From contig MJCC01000003.1 in NCBI GenBank assembly GCA_001766655.1, forward strand, positions 1,445,011 through 1,509,010: DNA of 64,000 nucleotides. The letters run 5' to 3'. The position numbers and the translations under genes were made by a program. This DNA is from Phytomonas francai. Its lineage: Eukaryota > Euglenozoa > Kinetoplastea > Trypanosomatida > Trypanosomatidae. Of the stretch, positions 61,917 through 64,000 are shown piece after piece (the first letter of the stretch is position 1; each line of letters starts with the position of its first letter). The notes under the pieces were generated by a model. The model was not told the DNA's origin, made no database searches, and was given only the letters and a program-made list of their open reading frames with translations.

Positions 61917-62688
61917 GCGTGTGGAATATTAGATGAATCCCTTTTATCCATAAAATGTTTATACAAGTACATGTAAATATTTTTTTCCGAAGATAAACAG
62001 TAGAATTACGAACACCTCAATAAAATTCAAGTATGTTTTTCTTTTAAAAAATAATATAAACATTTTTTTTTTTATGACTCATCTTGTTATTATTGATTTT
62101 AATCAACATAAAATTAATAAGATGCGCTAAATTTTTAATTGAATCACGCATTACTCAAAGAGTCACCCTTTTTGTGCGAACATGTAACAGTATTAACAAA
62201 GACAAGAAAACTACTTTACCAACACACCCAAAAGGGAAAAGGAATCTTCAAATCGTCATCACTATATGCTTCACACTTTAAAAATATATGGTATTTACAT
62301 TTAAAGGCCTAGTTGACCAAGCCCAATAGCACAAACGCGTTTGTAGGTTTGCTGTACCTGAAACGCGCAAGGGACGACAAATTTCTGATGCCATAGTTTT
62401 AAGGGTATCAGACATATTTAGAAAATGCTAGCTTCCAATGAAGGTCTCGGGGGTTTAAAAAAAATAGTAGATCCTGAATAGGCAGCTTTGAATGAAGTAG
62501 GGAGGAAAATATGCAACATATTATCATTACTTTGCTGTAATGTTGCAATTGTTTCTCAGAATTCAGTCAATAGCATGTGTTGGAGCAATGCCTAGCATAT
62601 ATAAAACCAAAATGGATCACGTTAGTGAGGGCAACGATTTAGCATTTCGAACAATATAATTCCTATTTTCGAAAAGCTACATTTAAAT
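61587..62688. repeat. Intergenic region with long (TA)n tract
   Basis: 1.1 kb, very AT-rich. A perfect (TA)n microsatellite of about 42 bases lies at 61873-61914. A GC-richer patch at about 62310-62460 has no open frame. No gene supported. Confidence 0.65.
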
Positions 62689-64000
62689 TTATTCCGAAGA
62701 TTTCTCGCATGCAACACACCCCAATACACCCAAATAACCATCGTGTTCAAGAAAATGCGCAATAGTTTCACCAGAAGACCAGTAACGCATTGTGGCACTA
62801 ATGATACTGCAAACAAGGTGATTGTTACGCACAAAACCGCCGGTAAAGAAAATGTTTTTCACGCCGTGTATTTTGGCATGAAGATAGGCTAGTTGTGTAA
62901 CATTACCAGCGATCATATTCAGTAAGGAGCGCACAATGTCAAGTGAAGAGGCATCTGACAGTGCCCTATCTGAATTTTGTAGGTGAAACGGTGCATTTGT
63001 CGTTTTCGAGATTGGTGAAAGAAGCTCCCCAGTATTGTCGTCAGCAAAATGGTCCACAGGACTAGCACAGGCTGCTGCGTAAAAATGTTCTGCTCCAAAT
63101 TTTCCAAACGAACTTGCCACACTATCACAGGACAACATGGCAGGCAGTTCCTTCGCATTATAGCCATAAATGTCACCTACAAGTAAATCCACATTCTTAT
63201 TATCTCCTGGACCATCCAGACGCATAATTTCCAACACTTCCTCCCAGGATGTTAGATTAGTAAGAATTCGAGTAAGACCCCAAAAAGTAGCGCCACCAAT
63301 AGGTGAGCCACCAATCCTCACATGCGAACCATCTGAACCGAGGCACTTGATGAAGGAAATGCCGGAACCAATATTAATGAGCAGGTATGGGTACGGCGAG
63401 AACGAGTCGCCAGACCCTGTAAGTTGATGCGGCATATGTCTTCCGGAAGCCAAATCGACGGTAAAAATTGAATTGAGTGCCTGTTCAATAATTAAGTTTA
63501 AGCCTTTCACTATTGCATACATTTCTTTGACAGTGTCAAGCTCAACGTTAAGGGCTTGCCTCACTAGCGGGGCATATTTGTATGCCCCGCCACCCGTAGC
63601 ACGCATATGATGTGTATACTCCTTTTTATAATAATTCATCAATTTATTCGCCGCGAAGAATTCTACAAACTCATGGGTTTTCTGTGACGGAACCTTCGCG
63701 AAACGAATCCTTCCGACATAAGAGCGCGGGCATTGCTCTGATTCACACCTTGCCTTGTCTTCATCCTCGAAGAAGCAAAAAAATCGCCCCCCTAGTGCAT
63801 CGGTGAGTGAGGACGCCTCATGTACGACGGAAGGCGGTAAATCAACTTCTTGCATGCCAGGCAGCACGACGTACGCAATTTTTGTAAACGTGCCTCCCAT
63901 ATCAATTGCTATTGGTATCTTCAGCAGCAGTGCTTCGTTACTTGAGGGGGGACTTATGATATTAATTCGTTCGCTATCGGTTTCACCCAAGCTGCTATTG
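62689..64000 (-). CDS. PANK: Pantothenate kinase, type II (5' end off the window)
   Basis: At least 436 residues; the frame is open to the right edge and the listed first residue would be a TTG, so the start codon lies outside. Landmarks of eukaryotic pantothenate kinase: the ATP-binding phosphate loop AIDMGGTFTKIAYV near the N-terminus, HMRATGGGAYKYAPL, the strand YLLINIGSGISFIKC, then HVRIGGSPIGGATFWGLTRI (the GGxxxGGGTFWGL signature with its Gly run changed to GGATFWGL), the long helical stretch and FFTGGFVRNNH, ending in FLEHDGYLGVLGC. The enzyme phosphorylates pantothenate, the first and rate-limiting step of coenzyme A synthesis. The usual glutamate catalytic base region of type II enzymes is present but not assigned by eye. 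Length fits one-domain protist PanK. Confidence 0.88.
   Translation of the reverse strand, partial: NSSLGETDSERINIISPPSSNEALLLKIPIAIDMGGTFTKIAYVVLPGMQEVDLPPSVVHEASSLTDALGGRFFCFFEDEDKARCESEQCPRSYVGRIRFAKVPSQKTHEFVEFFAANKLMNYYKKEYTHHMRATGGGAYKYAPLVRQALNVELDTVKEMYAIVKGLNLIIEQALNSIFTVDLASGRHMPHQLTGSGDSFSPYPYLLINIGSGISFIKCLGSDGSHVRIGGSPIGGATFWGLTRILTNLTSWEEVLEIMRLDGPGDNKNVDLLVGDIYGYNAKELPAMLSCDSVASSFGKFGAEHFYAAACASPVDHFADDNTGELLSPISKTTNAPFHLQNSDRALSDASSLDIVRSLLNMIAGNVTQLAYLHAKIHGVKNIFFTGGFVRNNHLVCSIISATMRYWSSGETIAHFLEHDGYLGVLGCVACEKSSE

Overview
The window looks like a piece of a trypanosomatid (kinetoplastid protist) nuclear chromosome. The genes are intronless and lie in two long one-strand arrays that converge: every supported gene from the left edge to about 33.2 kb is on the plus strand, and every one from about 33.5 kb to the right edge is on the minus strand. 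Intergenic DNA is AT-rich with (TA)n and poly-T tracts, and several genes have a long polypyrimidine tract plus AG just upstream, as expected for spliced-leader trans-splicing. A leucine-rich-repeat dual-specificity phosphatase and a histone H2B of the long-tailed H2B.V type fit the same group. The genus cannot be named from the sequence. All three stop codons are used as terminators, so the standard code applies.

Plus array (1-33.2 kb), in order: the 3' end of a GC-rich unknown gene; a small one-pass membrane protein; a type I membrane protein with a degenerate alpha-carbonic-anhydrase domain; a WD40 protein resembling UTP17/WDR75 (U3 processome); an unknown basic protein; a DIS3L2-type RNB exonuclease; a divergent carnitine acyltransferase-like protein; two neighbouring proteins built from the same beta module, the first with a DEK-C-like tail; a five-module zinc-finger protein; katanin p60; a long coiled-coil protein whose 5' end falls in a 385-base assembly gap; a saccharopine-dehydrogenase-like oxidoreductase; and a SUMO E1 small subunit (SAE1/AOS1).

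Minus array (33.5-64 kb), read from right to left in transcription order: pantothenate kinase (5' end cut by the window edge); LRR-dual-specificity phosphatase; a class V aminotransferase interrupted by two in-frame stops; histone H2B.V; a DHHC palmitoyltransferase; FAD-dependent glycerol-3-phosphate dehydrogenase; a probable membrane protein of unknown role; a 1069-residue helical protein; FAD synthase; Elongin C; the zinc-HIT snoRNP assembly factor BCD1; a multipass membrane protein; a degenerate HMG-CoA-lyase-like protein; and a large helical-repeat protein. The genes are mostly housekeeping and functionally mixed, as usual in trypanosomatid polycistronic units. UTP17 and BCD1 both serve ribosome biogenesis, and FAD synthase makes the cofactor of the glycerol-3-phosphate dehydrogenase, but nothing suggests co-regulation.

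The most interesting material is not a single new system. It is (i) the pair of proteins with a repeated beta module, (ii) the zinc-finger protein with a repeated C2H2-plus-CxxC module, (iii) two apparent pseudoenzymes (carbonic anhydrase-like and HMG-CoA lyase-like), (iv) an otherwise intact class V aminotransferase with TGA and TAG codons in frame, and (v) decayed coding remnants hidden in three intergenic stretches, two of them on the strand opposite to the local array.
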